Of a DNA stretch of 20,400 bases, positions 1 to 9,437 are shown piece after piece. The notes under the pieces were generated by a model that ran no database searches, was not told the DNA's origin, and worked only from the letters and a program-made list of their open reading frames with translations. Source of the stretch: Cudoniella acicularis. Lineage: Eukaryota > Ascomycota > Leotiomycetes > Helotiales > Helotiaceae. A program made the position numbers and the translations under genes. Positions within the stretch are counted from its first letter, which is position 1. Each line of letters opens with the position of its first letter. The DNA is taken from positions 1 through 20,400 of the forward strand of contig JAAMPI010001066.1 of NCBI GenBank assembly GCA_013054445.1, in the 5' to 3' direction.

Positions 1-362
1 TTAAAAGGTGGGAAGTGAGTATGGGGTATGTAAGGGTGGGGGTGAGGGTGAAGTGTGGCGTTTTAGGGAGTTATTTCTAGGAGTCAGTTACGAATGGGCC
101 AAAACAGTTAAATCTATCTAGGTGGCTATAAAGTCACGAGGGCTTGACCGGACGTGTTTTGTTGATTCTAGTGAATTAATTAAAAATTTCCAAACATCTA
201 TCACTGAAATCAGACCTGAATTGTACATGATTAAAACCAACATATCTGCATTTGCAATAAACTCCCCTGGTATCAAAAGTAGGAAAAGAAAAAGAGATCC
301 TACGCAACAACAGGCACCAATGAAAGATCATCAAATTTCAAACCACTAGGACACTCATTCGC
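1..362. other. Intergenic, no gene seen
   Basis: The first 60 bases of the plus strand are G-rich and purine-biased. The rest is unremarkable. A 75-codon open frame at 122-349 has no recognisable similarity, no splice signals and no protein-like composition, so I do not call it a gene. The stretch is downstream of the adhesin-like gene on the minus strand and probably holds its 3' flank. Confidence 0.5.
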
Positions 363-2218
363 CTAATTCACAATCGTAATTCCTGTCTCACTTGTTTCCG
401 TCACGGCCGTGAGATGAACCGTCTTTTGTTCAAACGCAGCCTAGCCTGCCGAGTTCAGGCCTACGACCACCTGGTACACGTTCGTGGCTGTAGTTGTTGG
501 CGTAGCCCAGAGCAGCTACAGAGTGCATTGCACGGCATTACTCGATGACCAGAAAGTTAGCGTATAGGGTACACCGGCGCAGGCAGTGATGTTTTGGGTT
601 AGGACGAAGGATATGGGGAGGCGCCGCTTGCGAAGTTGTGGAGGACCCTTTGGGGGGTTAATTAGTTGACTCGTAATGGATAGGCTAGGGAAGGGGGAGG
701 GGAAGGGAGGGGAAGGGAGGAAAGGGATGGAATGAATAATGGGAATGGGAGACTGCTTACAGGCCATAGTTCCCTAAGTATTGGTCTCCTGAGGAGTTGC
801 TGACATCCGAGTATAGCGCTCCCAGATTTGGATACCCCGGATTGGCCTCCACTAACCATGGGAATGTGTTTCCGCTTTCGAGGCCCGGGTTCAATAAGAA
901 GTTAGTGTTGGATGTAGCGGTGGTGGCATTACTAATGCAGACTGGAGAGGGGCTGACCAGAACTGTCGTCACTGTTTGGGTTTGGGTTTGATTGATTATA
1001 GTAGTACTTGCGGGGAGCGTGATGTCGCTTGTCAAGGTGGAGGTGACAACTGAGAGTGTTATGTCTGAAGTTACAGTTTCAGACACTATGTAGGTAGCTG
1101 TGGTTTCTGTTGTGGTCGTAGTTGTAGAAGCCGGGAGAGTGATTTTCAAAATTTCGGTGGAGGTCACGGCTGGCAGAGTGATGTTGGAGAAAATCTGGGT
1201 CGTCACAGTGATTAGCGAAAGAGTGATATCCGAGACGATTGTGATGGTTGCAACCGGCTGTGTGATGTTAGAAGATACCGTAGAAGTAATCGCTCCTCCG
1301 GGTAATGTAATGTCAGAAGTGACAGACTGAATGACCGTCGAGGTGAAGCCTAGCTGAGTGACGTTCGCAAATACACTGGTTGTAACCGCTTGGTCTGGAA
1401 GGGTTATATCGAATATGATTGTCGTAGTAGCAGCTGGCTGAGTTACATTAAATAAACTTTTGAAACCAACCCGAGTCCAGTAACATAATTCGTGACTGTT
1501 GAGACTTGGCCGGCCAAGGTGACATCTTGCGGTCCAAGTGTAATGCATTGCGTCTTTTCCGTCACTACGAGGGATGTCACAATGGATGCCACAACACCAG
1601 CTGTAATAGTGACGGTGCCCGGCGCCGGACAGGTGCAGACTTCGTTCAAGCCCAGTGTATGTCCAGGAGGTCCATTTTGATCTTGTGTTGTGCAAGGAAT
1701 GCTGGAGACTGCTTCATTATTTCCAACGTAAACACCAGAAGATCCAACGTTTTGTGGTCCATTCTGTCCTGGGCCACCTTGAGGTCCCAAGTTTTGAGGT
1801 TAGATTGGCGTGGAAGTTGGAGGGGAATTGACGCCGCCCAAATAAATCGTAGAGTTCGACCCGATGCTCAATGAAGTCGTAGTTGAACTAGACGTCGGAG
1901 ATAGTGTGGAATTTTGCCACATGCTGAAGGAGCTCTGGGCAACTTGTATGAAGCAATTGCAAGCGCTACTCAGTCTTTGTCTCGCATTTTCGTAACTGGT
2001 CAAGAAGGGAGGAACGGCAATGGGTGCCGTGGTGTTGCTTGCGAAGAATGCAGACGCAGATTTTGGTTCTCCTCGCAATGCTTGGAGACAGTCATCTTCT
2101 TCACTAAAATACAGTTAGCTTTGAAATTCTTCAGTTTGGACTTTATTCTTTGTCAAGAGCCAATTACTATAGGGACTAGGCAAAGAATTCTAAAGGTTAA
2201 AACTGATAAGTATAGCAT
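363..2218 (-). pseudogene. Adhesin-like Thr/Ser-rich cell-surface protein, apparently degenerate
   Basis: Read on the minus strand, a hydrophobic start peptide (MLYLSVLTFRILCLVPI, 2168-2218) looks like a signal peptide. It is followed by an apparent intron (2104-2167, with GCTAAC and TTTTAG at its 3' end). A Cys-containing region follows, including RQRLSSACNCF, which resembles the SACSC motif of fungal secreted proteins. Then come a Gly/Pro/Gln-rich stretch near 1790 and a long array of units of the form (N/D)-(I/V)-T-(L/Q)-P with several N-x-T sites (about 900-1465). The last part (NPGLESG...TFPW, then QNITACAGVPYTLTFW) resembles the carbohydrate-binding-like C-terminal domain of such proteins. 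A good intron (685-760, GTAAGC to a pyrimidine tract and CTAG) splits that domain. Lesions: exon 1 to exon 2 is out of phase; TAA lies in frame at 1800-1802; the frame changes near 1460; TAG lies in frame at 516-518 and 441-443. Unusual introns (an in-phase 69-nt one over the TAA, a 47-nt one near 1460) could rescue two of these, so a damaged but partly functional gene is not excluded. Confidence 0.6.
688..726 (+). repeat. G-rich low-complexity tract (pyrimidine tract of an intron)
   Basis: The plus strand has at least six G-runs of three to five bases separated by A or AA. On the minus (coding) strand of the adhesin-like gene this is the C/T-rich tract directly before the CTAG splice acceptor at 685. 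It is also a candidate G-quadruplex on the plus strand. Confidence 0.7.
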
Positions 2219-3035
2219 CGTGAAAATGAGAGGTCTGATGGAGCAAACAAATGTCGTCGCCGGACTTCAACTTGTCTCACAAAAAGATGTCTCGAGGGAA
2301 GTCTAATTATAACAACAGGAAACAATACGCAGTGATATCATATTAGATGCACACTTATGTAAAAGAGGTGAATACGAAATCATGGCAAGCTGTGAGTCCG
2401 CGACTGGAATCTCCAATGAAATTTAACGTAGTATCGTGGCGTTCACAGCTCTTTAGCTCCCCTGACAGCAAGCCACCAAAAACCCGTTAGGGCTGACAGC
2501 CAGCCGAAAAAGCTGCATATTAAATTTTATACGAGACCCTCAATTTTGGGGGACAATTCGAACCAACTGATCAGTTTAAACTTATCCCTTAGTCCCCTTT
2601 GAATGTTAGGCAACAGCGTCACAAAAGCCCCAAAACGCACAAAACACTTGAAAATAAATTAAATAGCTACCTATTTAAAAGACAAATGGAGTTATTAAAA
2701 TAGAAAAATACCCTTAAAATGATGTTCAAGCGCTTTCAAACTAATGTTGCACCCGAAATATGCTCCTCTTTTCAAGTGTTGTGAACAGATCGGTGGCACC
2801 AAGTTACCAACTACCGTCCAGTCGTAATGGCAGCCTAGCAGGGAGACACACATTCCCAAAGTAATTTGGTTACAGAGGTATTATAGACCTCGCTCCACAC
2901 AAATTTGCATTGAGTTATGCTCGCGAGGAAATAGTGGAGATTGCAGTAGATCTTTGGCCCATAATTCCGATCTTGAAACAGCAAAAGACCAAGCTAGCTA
3001 GAAGCATCGAGAGTCCAGCACTTGGCCCCATATCA
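2219..3035. other. Intergenic, no gene seen
   Basis: Between the 5' end of the adhesin-like gene and the 3' end of the HET-type gene. No frame shows protein-like similarity; the 118- and 88-codon frames at 2910-3266 and 2915-3181 overlap or abut the HET-type frame on other phases and look like shadows. The word GCTGACAGC and near matches recur around 2460-2505, which hints at an old repeat, but no element can be delimited. Confidence 0.45.
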
Positions 3036-3983
3036 TCAAACAATTCGGATGATATGCCGAGGAATCCCTTCCTCATCAGGTCCAAGAACTTCATACCATT
3101 CCTCTCCCGTCTGAAATCCCGGATGGATTGCATCAATCCTACTATGGCAGAGAGGATCGCCGTCGGCGGTCCATCTATCAACGACGTAATATCCAGAAGT
3201 AGCCAAAGATTTTATGTCGGGATCTGTTGTCGATCGAAGCACCATCTTCTCGATGCTAAGATATAGTCTCGCATATCCAATTCGTCTATATCGTCCCTTG
3301 AACTCGACAAAGGCTTCAAGTATTAAACAGTTGATTCCCTCTTTTTCTCCATTGGTAACTACAACGAGAGAAAGTGGTCCGTTTGTGTTGTGTGCATCTT
3401 CTTCAAAGTCTATTACGCCAAAGGCTGGCTTGGGCCGGAGCACTTCAGACTCCGCACCCTCTTCAATGATATTCCCCCTTACAAACATCCTGGCATCAAA
3501 ATCAATCAAAGCACTACATTGAACTACGAGAAAGCCACCACGGACGGAGCCAAAACTGCTTGGCTCTCGTTCCACACGCGCCTCAATTATCTGCATAACG
3601 ATTCCCTCATCAGATATCTCGTCAGCCACATAAATAAAAGAATCCGGATTGTCCCGGCCGTAGACAGGCATGGTGGATGCCCACGACCATGACGGGATTC
3701 CGAAGCTCTCCCTGGGCCTACAAACTCTATTTGAGGTCCAGCATAATTGGCCCACGAGATCTCGCTTCCAGTGGCCGGCGAGATAATCCAGAAATGAGAA
3801 ATTGTAGTCTTTAGTGAAACTTTTTGCAATACCTACCAGAGCCGTCAACTTGTCTGAGTATTTAATGAGATGGCCTTCTCTATAAGCCACGGTTATATCT
3901 TTCCAGTAGTTTTTCCAGGTTTGGCGGGTGGTTACAGAGGCTGGTTTAATAATCTTTATGGACTGCGTGACAGAAACAAGCCC
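3036..3983 (-). pseudogene. HET-type incompatibility protein, C-terminal part only
   Basis: The open frame contains the segment typical of the region just after the HET domain: W-x3-W, then a Y-x-x-G-x-L block, SDKLTALVGIAK (family pattern DKL-x-AL-x-GIA), YLAGHW-x-RDLVGQLCW, and IPSWSWAS. A divergent tail follows (EEWYEVLGPDEEG near the end) with a normal TAG/TAA-type end at 3036. HET proteins mediate allorecognition and incompatibility cell death. The N-terminal HET domain is not present. An in-frame TGA lies at 3984-3986, and the same frame continues upstream to about 4100 with a plausible FWYEMLRG-like stretch, reminiscent of the FWEC motif, before similarity is lost in AT-rich relic DNA. 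A CGA to TGA change would explain the stop. No ATG suited to start a protein of this family is visible, so I treat it as a 5'-truncated relic, although its 3' part is remarkably intact. Confidence 0.65.
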
Positions 3984-4430
3984 TCAGGGATTGCTTCTAG
4001 GAATGCCGCGCAGCATTTCATACCAGAACACCTCTACCACAGTTGCTAAGATGTAAAATAAGGGGTTCGTGGTAGGCTCCGTGTCGGGTACCCTAGCCCA
4101 GGGGATAACAACTTTAGCGTGGTATCTCAGGCATAAGGAGCCTATTAAGTTAAAACAAGTGAACGAACATAGCGATGACAGCTAAGGTAGACAAGTTAGA
4201 GTATATTCTTAGAGGCCGCCTTTTCAAAGATATAGATACGAGCTATATAAGGCATCGAGAAAAGGATAGAGGAATAATAAGATATACTAATATTATATAT
4301 TTATATTGTAGTAGGGTTCTGTGTCACGTGCCGTAGCAGGTGACTGTTTTCATGTATATAAGCTCTCGCCTTCTCTCCTTTTAAGATGAACACAACTATC
4401 TTTCCTAGATATTCGAGTCTTTAAGTTATT
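3984..4430. other. Transition from gene remnant to AT-rich relic DNA
   Basis: Positions 3987-4100 may hold more decayed HET-gene sequence (minus). From about 4150 the sequence becomes AT-rich with many TA steps. Around 4321-4380 there is a promoter-like piece (CACGTG, then TATATAAG, then a C/T-rich stretch), which could be part of an LTR. No terminal repeats or paired copy could be found, so no LTR is called. Confidence 0.4.
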
Positions 4431-4905
4431 AGTTTAAAGTTCCTTTTTAGAGGCCTCCTATCCTTCTACACTAGTATCGCTAAACTATTTACTAGACTTA
4501 TAAAAAAGACGTTAAGTTTAAATAAGGTAAGTTAATTAAAAAATGCTTTTTAAGAAATTAAAAGATAGTTTAAAAAGAAACCTATTCTCTAAAGCTATTA
4601 AGATAGATATATCTAATATTTAGCTAGATAAGATCTACCTATAGCCTAATAATAGAAGAAAGCTATATTCTATAGCTTACTTTTTAAAGAAAATATTATC
4701 TATTAAATAGAACTATAATATCTATAAAAAAGAACTATTTATAATAATAGAGATATTATAATATTAGTAATTTTATTTATAAGAAATATAATTCCTAGTT
4801 ATTATCTATATTAACTATATAAATCTTTAAACCTTTACTATTATTAAGGCCCTAGAAAATAGACAGCTAGCGCGATAGGCTAAGAAACTAGTAACTTTAA
4901 CCTTA
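4431..4905 (+). mobile_element. Decayed Gypsy-type retrotransposon, RT end and RNase H
   Basis: Despite extreme AT richness, the plus strand still reads as the end of the reverse transcriptase and the RNase H of a Ty3/Gypsy polyprotein. From 4431, a KFLF...FYTSIAKLFTRLIKK-like block matches the family's FLG...FY...IAKPLT-LTKK region and is followed by a degraded AF-x-x-LK...PIL block. After a frame change near 4595, IKIDIS stands for the (E)TDAS region. SIAYFLKKIL corresponds to PIAYFSRKL; NYNIYKKELFIIIE to NYDIYDKELLAIVE; TFTIIKALENRQLAR, stop, AKKL to TTTKALNRRQARWAEEL. Stops sit where W or Q is expected, as C:G to T:A decay would produce. Gag, protease, integrase and clear LTRs are not seen. 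This is a dead fragment. Confidence 0.8.
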
Positions 4906-4946
4906 TAATTAAATATATAAAAGATATTAATAATATATAAATAGAT

Positions 4947-4981
4947 ATATTATTATTATTATTATTCTTCTTCTTCTTCTT
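4947..4981 (+). repeat. Microsatellite (ATT)n followed by (CTT)n
   Basis: A run of ATT/TAT trinucleotides changes without interruption into a run of CTT units at about 4967. It lies directly after the decayed RNase H frame. Confidence 0.9.
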
Positions 4982-5136
4982 ACGCTAATCTAGGGACTTA
5001 TTATATTAAAATTCGAGTATATAGTCACTAGCACTTTTGCGGAAATAGACTGGTTGAGTCGAATAGTTGAATGAGATTATATTAATCATGTGGATTGTTC
5101 GTGCAGGCAAGCATCGATGTTCCTATTGTTAGTCGG

Positions 5137-5566
5137 TTATACCTCCTTGTCGCTCGTGCAATCGACCATTTGTTTGCTCTGTTTGCCTAACTCTTCGCCC
5201 AAGGCTTCTGAAATCCAAAGTGTGATGAATGATCTCCTCTTCTCATCAAGGAGTGACCTATTCTTCTTATCACTGGCATTGTATTTGTTCTTCCGATTTG
5301 TTAGCCATATTTCCCCAACATGTTCGTTAAGGGACAGTGCATAACGCGCGTCATCTATATCGACGATAAAGGCATCTCCATCATACGTATTCGTATTTGT
5401 CTTTGCCGACGCTTTTGAAATCAGTCAAGTCTGCTATTTTCAAGGTACCTAATAAACCATTTTATACTTACGATGGCTTATCTGTATTTCTCCTGTATTT
5501 CTCCTGTATTTCTCCTGTAGCTTCACCTTTATTACGCTTTCGTTTCTTTTGCTGTGTGGCGATCAT
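5137..5566 (-). pseudogene. Unrecognised small gene or fragment with a splice site
   Basis: On the minus strand an ATG at 5566 opens a very basic peptide (MIATQQKKRKRNKG...) that runs 95 nt to a consensus donor GTAAGT at 5471. Downstream, an open frame (5137-5424) reads as a charged, protein-like sequence with DGDAFIVDIDDARYALSLNE and a W-containing helix-like stretch, ending at TAA. A possible intron end with CTGAT and AAAAG near 5412 would leave the two exons out of phase by one, so no intact protein can be assembled. Part of exon 1 is built from an 11-bp repeat. I do not recognise a family. It could be a decayed gene, a transposon-borne frame, or a gene with an indel; it directly follows the 214-aa gene on the same strand. 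Confidence 0.35.
5482..5519 (+). repeat. Tandem repeat, 11-bp unit, about 3.5 copies
   Basis: Three exact copies of CTGTATTTCTC (5482-5492, 5493-5503, 5504-5514) plus the start of a fourth. It lies within the coding part of the small minus-strand frame that starts at 5566. Because 11 is not a multiple of three, copy-number change would shift that frame. Confidence 0.95.
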
Positions 5567-5616
5567 GGCGTTTTCTTCTCTGTCATCGACGGCTGGAAGC
5601 TAGTCAGCTTCGTGCT

Positions 5617-6261
5617 TCACTTCTCATTCAAGTAGACCTTGCCTTTGAGAAACTCATGATATTTGCAGGATCCTTCTAATGGCTGTTCATCTCCTAGTGT
5701 TCTCAATATGTCATAAATCTCTGATGGCCACACCAGGGGATCCTCTGGCTCAATATGCTCATCCAGGTAGTCAAAAGTGTTGTTCGACATCGTATTAGCC
5801 GTCCATATACTAGGCGTAAAAGCCACTGCCCAGGATATTAATCCATCCCGGCTCAAACTACAGATGCGTTCGCATCTCTCCCGAGTTAATCTTTTCCTCC
5901 CCTTGATTGTGTCCGAATCGATACTAGAGTCTTGTGGCCCCCCAAAGAACAACTTTATATTTCTCGCAAACACTGCTCGATTCTTCAATTCGGTAGTAGT
6001 GATGAGGTTTGTCCTATCCGACTGCGCCTGAGATATGAGCTTTCTGCCCTCCTCGCAAGATGATTCTGTCCGTCGTTCCTTCAGAGCCTCAATCTCCGTA
6101 GGAACAGCCGTCGCCGCTTCGCAGAGCCTCAGACTCAAAGCGTTAAAGGTCTTGTACTGGTCCTTTGACGGTTGGATCTTAGCACTCTGGAGGCTCAGAA
6201 CCAAGGATTCGACTTTCTTGGCAAGTGCATCGAGTTGTGATAGGTACGTACTCGTCGTCAT
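5617..6261 (-). CDS. Hypothetical protein, 214 aa
   Basis: A single uninterrupted frame from ATG (6259-6261) to TGA, with amino-acid composition of a real protein. The N-terminal ~110 residues look largely helical and possibly coiled-coil (leucine-rich, starting MTTSTYLSQLDALAKKVES). The middle is basic (GRKRLTRERCERICSLSR). The C-terminal part has Trp-containing segments (SWAVAFTPSIW, LVWPSEIYDILRTLGDEQP). No signal peptide or membrane helix is apparent. I do not recognise a family and see no catalytic motif. A GNAT-like or nucleic-acid-binding role cannot be supported. Its neighbours are a broken fragment downstream on the same strand and the divergent BCS1-like gene about 0.9 kb away. The gene looks intact, which is notable beside the decayed DNA to its left. 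Confidence 0.65.
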   Translation of the reverse strand: MTTSTYLSQLDALAKKVESLVLSLQSAKIQPSKDQYKTFNALSLRLCEAATAVPTEIEALKERRTESSCEEGRKLISQAQSDRTNLITTTELKNRAVFARNIKLFFGGPQDSSIDSDTIKGRKRLTRERCERICSLSRDGLISWAVAFTPSIWTANTMSNNTFDYLDEHIEPEDPLVWPSEIYDILRTLGDEQPLEGSCKYHEFLKGKVYLNEK

Positions 6262-7196
6262 ATTGAGGGTTTGGATCTTGACCTTGGTTAGGCACCGACG
6301 TCAGAAAGTGAGGTTTCAAAGGTGTCGTGAAGCGAGGCCCATTTTTAGGCCCGCACTCCGCAGCTAGGTTTTCACGTGCATTTGGCCAAGTCCACAAGAT
6401 ACGGCGGGGAAATAATTTTGCGAGAATTCAACGAATTTGGGCGACCAGGGTAAATAATAGGCACCTTCCCAAGTCCGTAAGCGAATCACAACAACACAAT
6501 ATGCACTTTATACTTATTTTAGTCTCGTGATTCGTGTGAAATTTCAGTGGCTGCCATAGCACTATCATACTATCCACATGGAATAAGTCGTCCTTGAGGG
6601 CCAATTGATTTGGATTGGCTTTGCAAAGATCTTATGTTCTCGGGGGACCGTACCGTCGGTACTTGAATGTACCATTGTGCCCTGTAGTCTGGACACATTA
6701 CCGCTTCAATTGTCGTTCTCCCACGTTGTCCACATGAGAAACTGGCAAACCCATCATTATTACTCAAGGGTCAGTGTGCCGTGCCTCCAGTCATGGCCCG
6801 CCAGCCGCTTCAGGGACCCGAGGAGGCTGCATACAAGCCTCTACAACATTACCTGTACCCAATATGGCTCTCAAGATCGAAAGACGCCATATGCGTAGTT
6901 TCATTACCCCCCTTCCAGTGATATTCCAGTACCCATTGTCCGAACGCCTCTACTTCGATGTCTTGCTTCCCCTACATTGCTGCATGATGAATTGACGAAG
7001 CCAATTAGACGTCCACGAGATGAGGGGCACAAGAATGTATGTCCATATAAGGGTACGCAATTCCCTTGACGTCCATGACAAAAGCTCCTCGAAGGGGTAG
7101 ATTCACTCTCACATCCGACCACAGCTTCACCAGAACCAGACCAGCACTCTATCCTACCGTCGATCCCTTTACTGTCCACGCACAACACGTCCCACA
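6262..7196. other. Intergenic between divergent genes
   Basis: This 0.9-kb stretch separates the 214-aa gene (minus) from the BCS1-like gene (plus) and should hold both promoters. Several open frames of 65-113 codons exist on both strands, but none has recognisable similarity or consistent coding character. A short frame from ATG at 6793 (MARQPLQGPEEAAYKPLQ...) looks somewhat protein-like but ends after about 44 codons. Confidence 0.45.
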
Positions 7197-8724
7197 ATGT
7201 CCACCTGCAACAATACTTATTCTCCGCCAAGTCAGCCAGCCCCATCCCACCCGATCTCTATTGTGGACATCTTCTTCCCTGGCCTCACCAACATCTCTGC
7301 CGCCCTCCAGCAGCTTCAAGCTGGCAATTCGAACAGCTATGCTGGTATGCTTTGTATCTGTGGGATTCTCGTGTTCTTGGGCAGATATGCCTATAATTAC
7401 TTAGAGGAATTGGTGACGACTTATTTCTGTTCGCGACTCTCCTCGGATCATTGATGACACTTCCTGACAGTCAACAGCTTCAACAGTCCACGTCTCCTAT
7501 TCCAATGAAGCATATGATATGCTTATCACCTGGGTATCCTCTCAGCCATTTGCGCATAAGGCTCGTTCCTCCCTCGCTAGCGTTGGCGTGAGAAGAAGAG
7601 CCTACTCCAACGATATTTCAGATGGGGCCCTGAAGAAACCTCTTCACTATTCACCTTGGACTGGAAGCTTTTTCTTCTGGTATAAGAATCATCTGCTCAT
7701 GTTTCGGTGCGTGCAGAAAGAAGTCCGCTTCTGCCAAGAAGAAGCAATATCTGTCTCCTGTATAGGCAGGTCTCCGGAAGTTCTGAGGCAGCTCTTCAGC
7801 GAGTGCCGAACTGAATACCTGAACCTGATCAAGAATAAGACCTCTGTTTTTGAGCATCGGAATGGCGACTGGAAGAGAACAACGGCGAGGGATATCAGAC
7901 CACTTGACACCGTCATCCTTAACGAGAAGGTAAAAAGGGATCTGATGAAGGATATTAAGAGCTTCCTTGATCCAAAATCTCGACAGTGGTATTCCGAGCG
8001 TGGTATTGCTTACCGAAGAGGCTATCTGTTCTATGGATCTCCTGGGACTGGGAAATCCAGCTTGAGCTTGTCCGTTGCGGGTTGTTTTGATTTGGACATT
8101 TACTTTCTCAACCTTTCTAGTCTCGACGATGGCTCTCTAAACTCTTTGTTCGCGGAGCTCCCTCTGCGTTGTGTTATCCTCTTGGAAGATATTGACGCAA
8201 CTGGTGCGACCCAGTCTCGAGAAACTGAAAAGGAGAACTCCGGCAATGTTCAGAGAGACTCTCTGAAGAAGGCCAAACCACGAGGAAAAGTGACACTGTC
8301 TGGCCTTCTTAACGTCCTCGATGGCGTGGCATCACAGGAGGGCCGCATATTGATCATGACCACGAATCATGTCGAGCATCTTGACGGTGCACTTATACGA
8401 CCTGGCCGGGTAGACAGGAAAGTCGAGTTTGAGCTCGCTGATAAGGACATTATTTCGCAACTCTTCCGCAACGTCTACAGGCATTCAGACGGTATCATAG
8501 ACGAAGGGCTCCAGGCTGGAGATGAAAAAGTCGAGCAGCTGGCAACAGACTTTGCTCACAAGGTACCGGAGCACGAATTCAGCCCGGCTGAAATTTTGTC
8601 TTTCTTGTTGGAAAACCGGCAATTTCCTCGAGCGGCGGTGAACGATGTGCATCAATGGACAACCAGAATCAGGGAGGAGAAGAAGAGAGTGAAGAAAGCA
8701 GATTCTTGGGTTCTCAGTGCTTGA
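7197..8724 (+). CDS. BCS1-like AAA ATPase, 492 aa, two exons
   Basis: Exon 1 is 7197-7428 and exon 2 is 7478-8724; the 49-nt intron (7429-7477) starts GTTCGC, has CTGAC as branch candidate and ends TCAACAG. Splicing in phase 1 gives ...TTYFS-STVHVSYSNEAYDM. The N-terminus has a membrane helix at about residues 47-69 (YAGMLCICGILVFLGRYAY), followed by the BCS1 N-terminal domain (SYSNEAYDMLITWVSSQPF). The AAA module has Walker A GSPGTGKSS (about 264-272), Walker B VILLEDID (about 310-317), sensor-1 TTNH (about 372-375) and RPGRVDRKVEF (about 385-395). BCS1 in yeast translocates the folded Rieske protein across the mitochondrial inner membrane. Fungi carry many BCS1-like paralogues of unknown substrate, and this one, with its short C-terminal tail, is more likely such a paralogue than the housekeeping gene. 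All catalytic motifs are present, so the ATPase is predicted active. Confidence 0.93.
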
Positions 8725-9437
8725 ATCTGCGGGGTGGCTTTTCACTTATTTGTGACGACCGTGATATCTGTGCTTCGGGTTCTCAGGAGCGGGCCAGATT
8801 GATGGCCTAGATTCAGTAGCGTGACGATGCCAAGGGGTTGGCTGGGTCGTTTCTATGCAGATATTGTTTTTCTCTCTATCTTTATCAATTGGTATGATCA
8901 ATGTTAAGAATACGTGCGTATACATGCGTTCTCACTCGATAGGAGTGGACTTGAGGTAATTTCTAGACCGCGGCCTAACAGCGGGCTCCTTTAACATTCC
9001 ATCTCGTGCTGCCAAAGTCAACCGTAGTATATGCGTGATTGAGAAACTAACTGGATCTAGAGGGTCACCCTGTGCTAGAGAGTACAGCGTGATGGGGCCT
9101 CGCTCTAGCACCACTATAAGTATGAGTCATCCCCTCCTCTGATCGCTACACATCTCCCCCATCCGATCACCTCTGTTACGCCAGGTTCGAGCTAAATCTC
9201 CGCCACCGATGGTTTGCCGAATGAATGCCTGTGCATATCTGTCAACCTTGCTAAGCCATACTAATTAGTAGGGAATGCGAGGCATACCTGTGTAGAAAAC
9301 TAATAATTATATATATTTACTCCTCAAAAGGCTATTTTTAGGTTTTTCCGATATACTCGACTTCCCGGGTAAATTCCCACCTCGCTTGAATTTCCGCTTT
9401 TTTACCGAACCACCTCCCCTCTTTAAACACCTATAAT
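8725..9437. other. Intergenic; 3' flank of the ATPase gene and 5' flank of a Pogo relic
   Basis: No gene is supported; a 60-codon minus-strand frame at 8932-9114 looks random. From about 9300 the sequence (ATATATATTT, then a mixed AT-rich and C-rich stretch up to 9437) is directly upstream of the decayed transposase frame and probably contains the transposon's left end, but no matching inverted copy was found downstream of 10318. Confidence 0.4.

Larger units (their letters stand above)
4150..5040. other. AT-rich, RIP-like block
   Basis: By eye this block is far richer in A and T than any neighbour, is dominated by TA dinucleotides, and has stops in all frames. It contains the Gypsy RNase H relic. 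In ascomycetes such a block is the usual product of repeat-induced point mutation on transposons. I infer RIP from substitution types in the relics, not from a computed index. Confidence 0.7.

Noticed and set aside
2910..3266. 118- and 88-codon frames near the 3' end of the HET-type remnant
   Set aside because: They overlap the HET-type frame in other phases and have no independent support.
4321..4470. 5' LTR with primer-binding site before the Gypsy relic
   Set aside because: TATATAAG and CACGTG looked LTR-like, but the frame at 4431-4470 already reads as reverse transcriptase, so an LTR end plus primer-binding site at about 4470 is not tenable.
6904..7245. 113-codon minus-strand frame overlapping the start of the BCS1-like gene
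   Set aside because: It overlaps the confirmed first exon on the opposite strand and shows no family features; a shadow frame.
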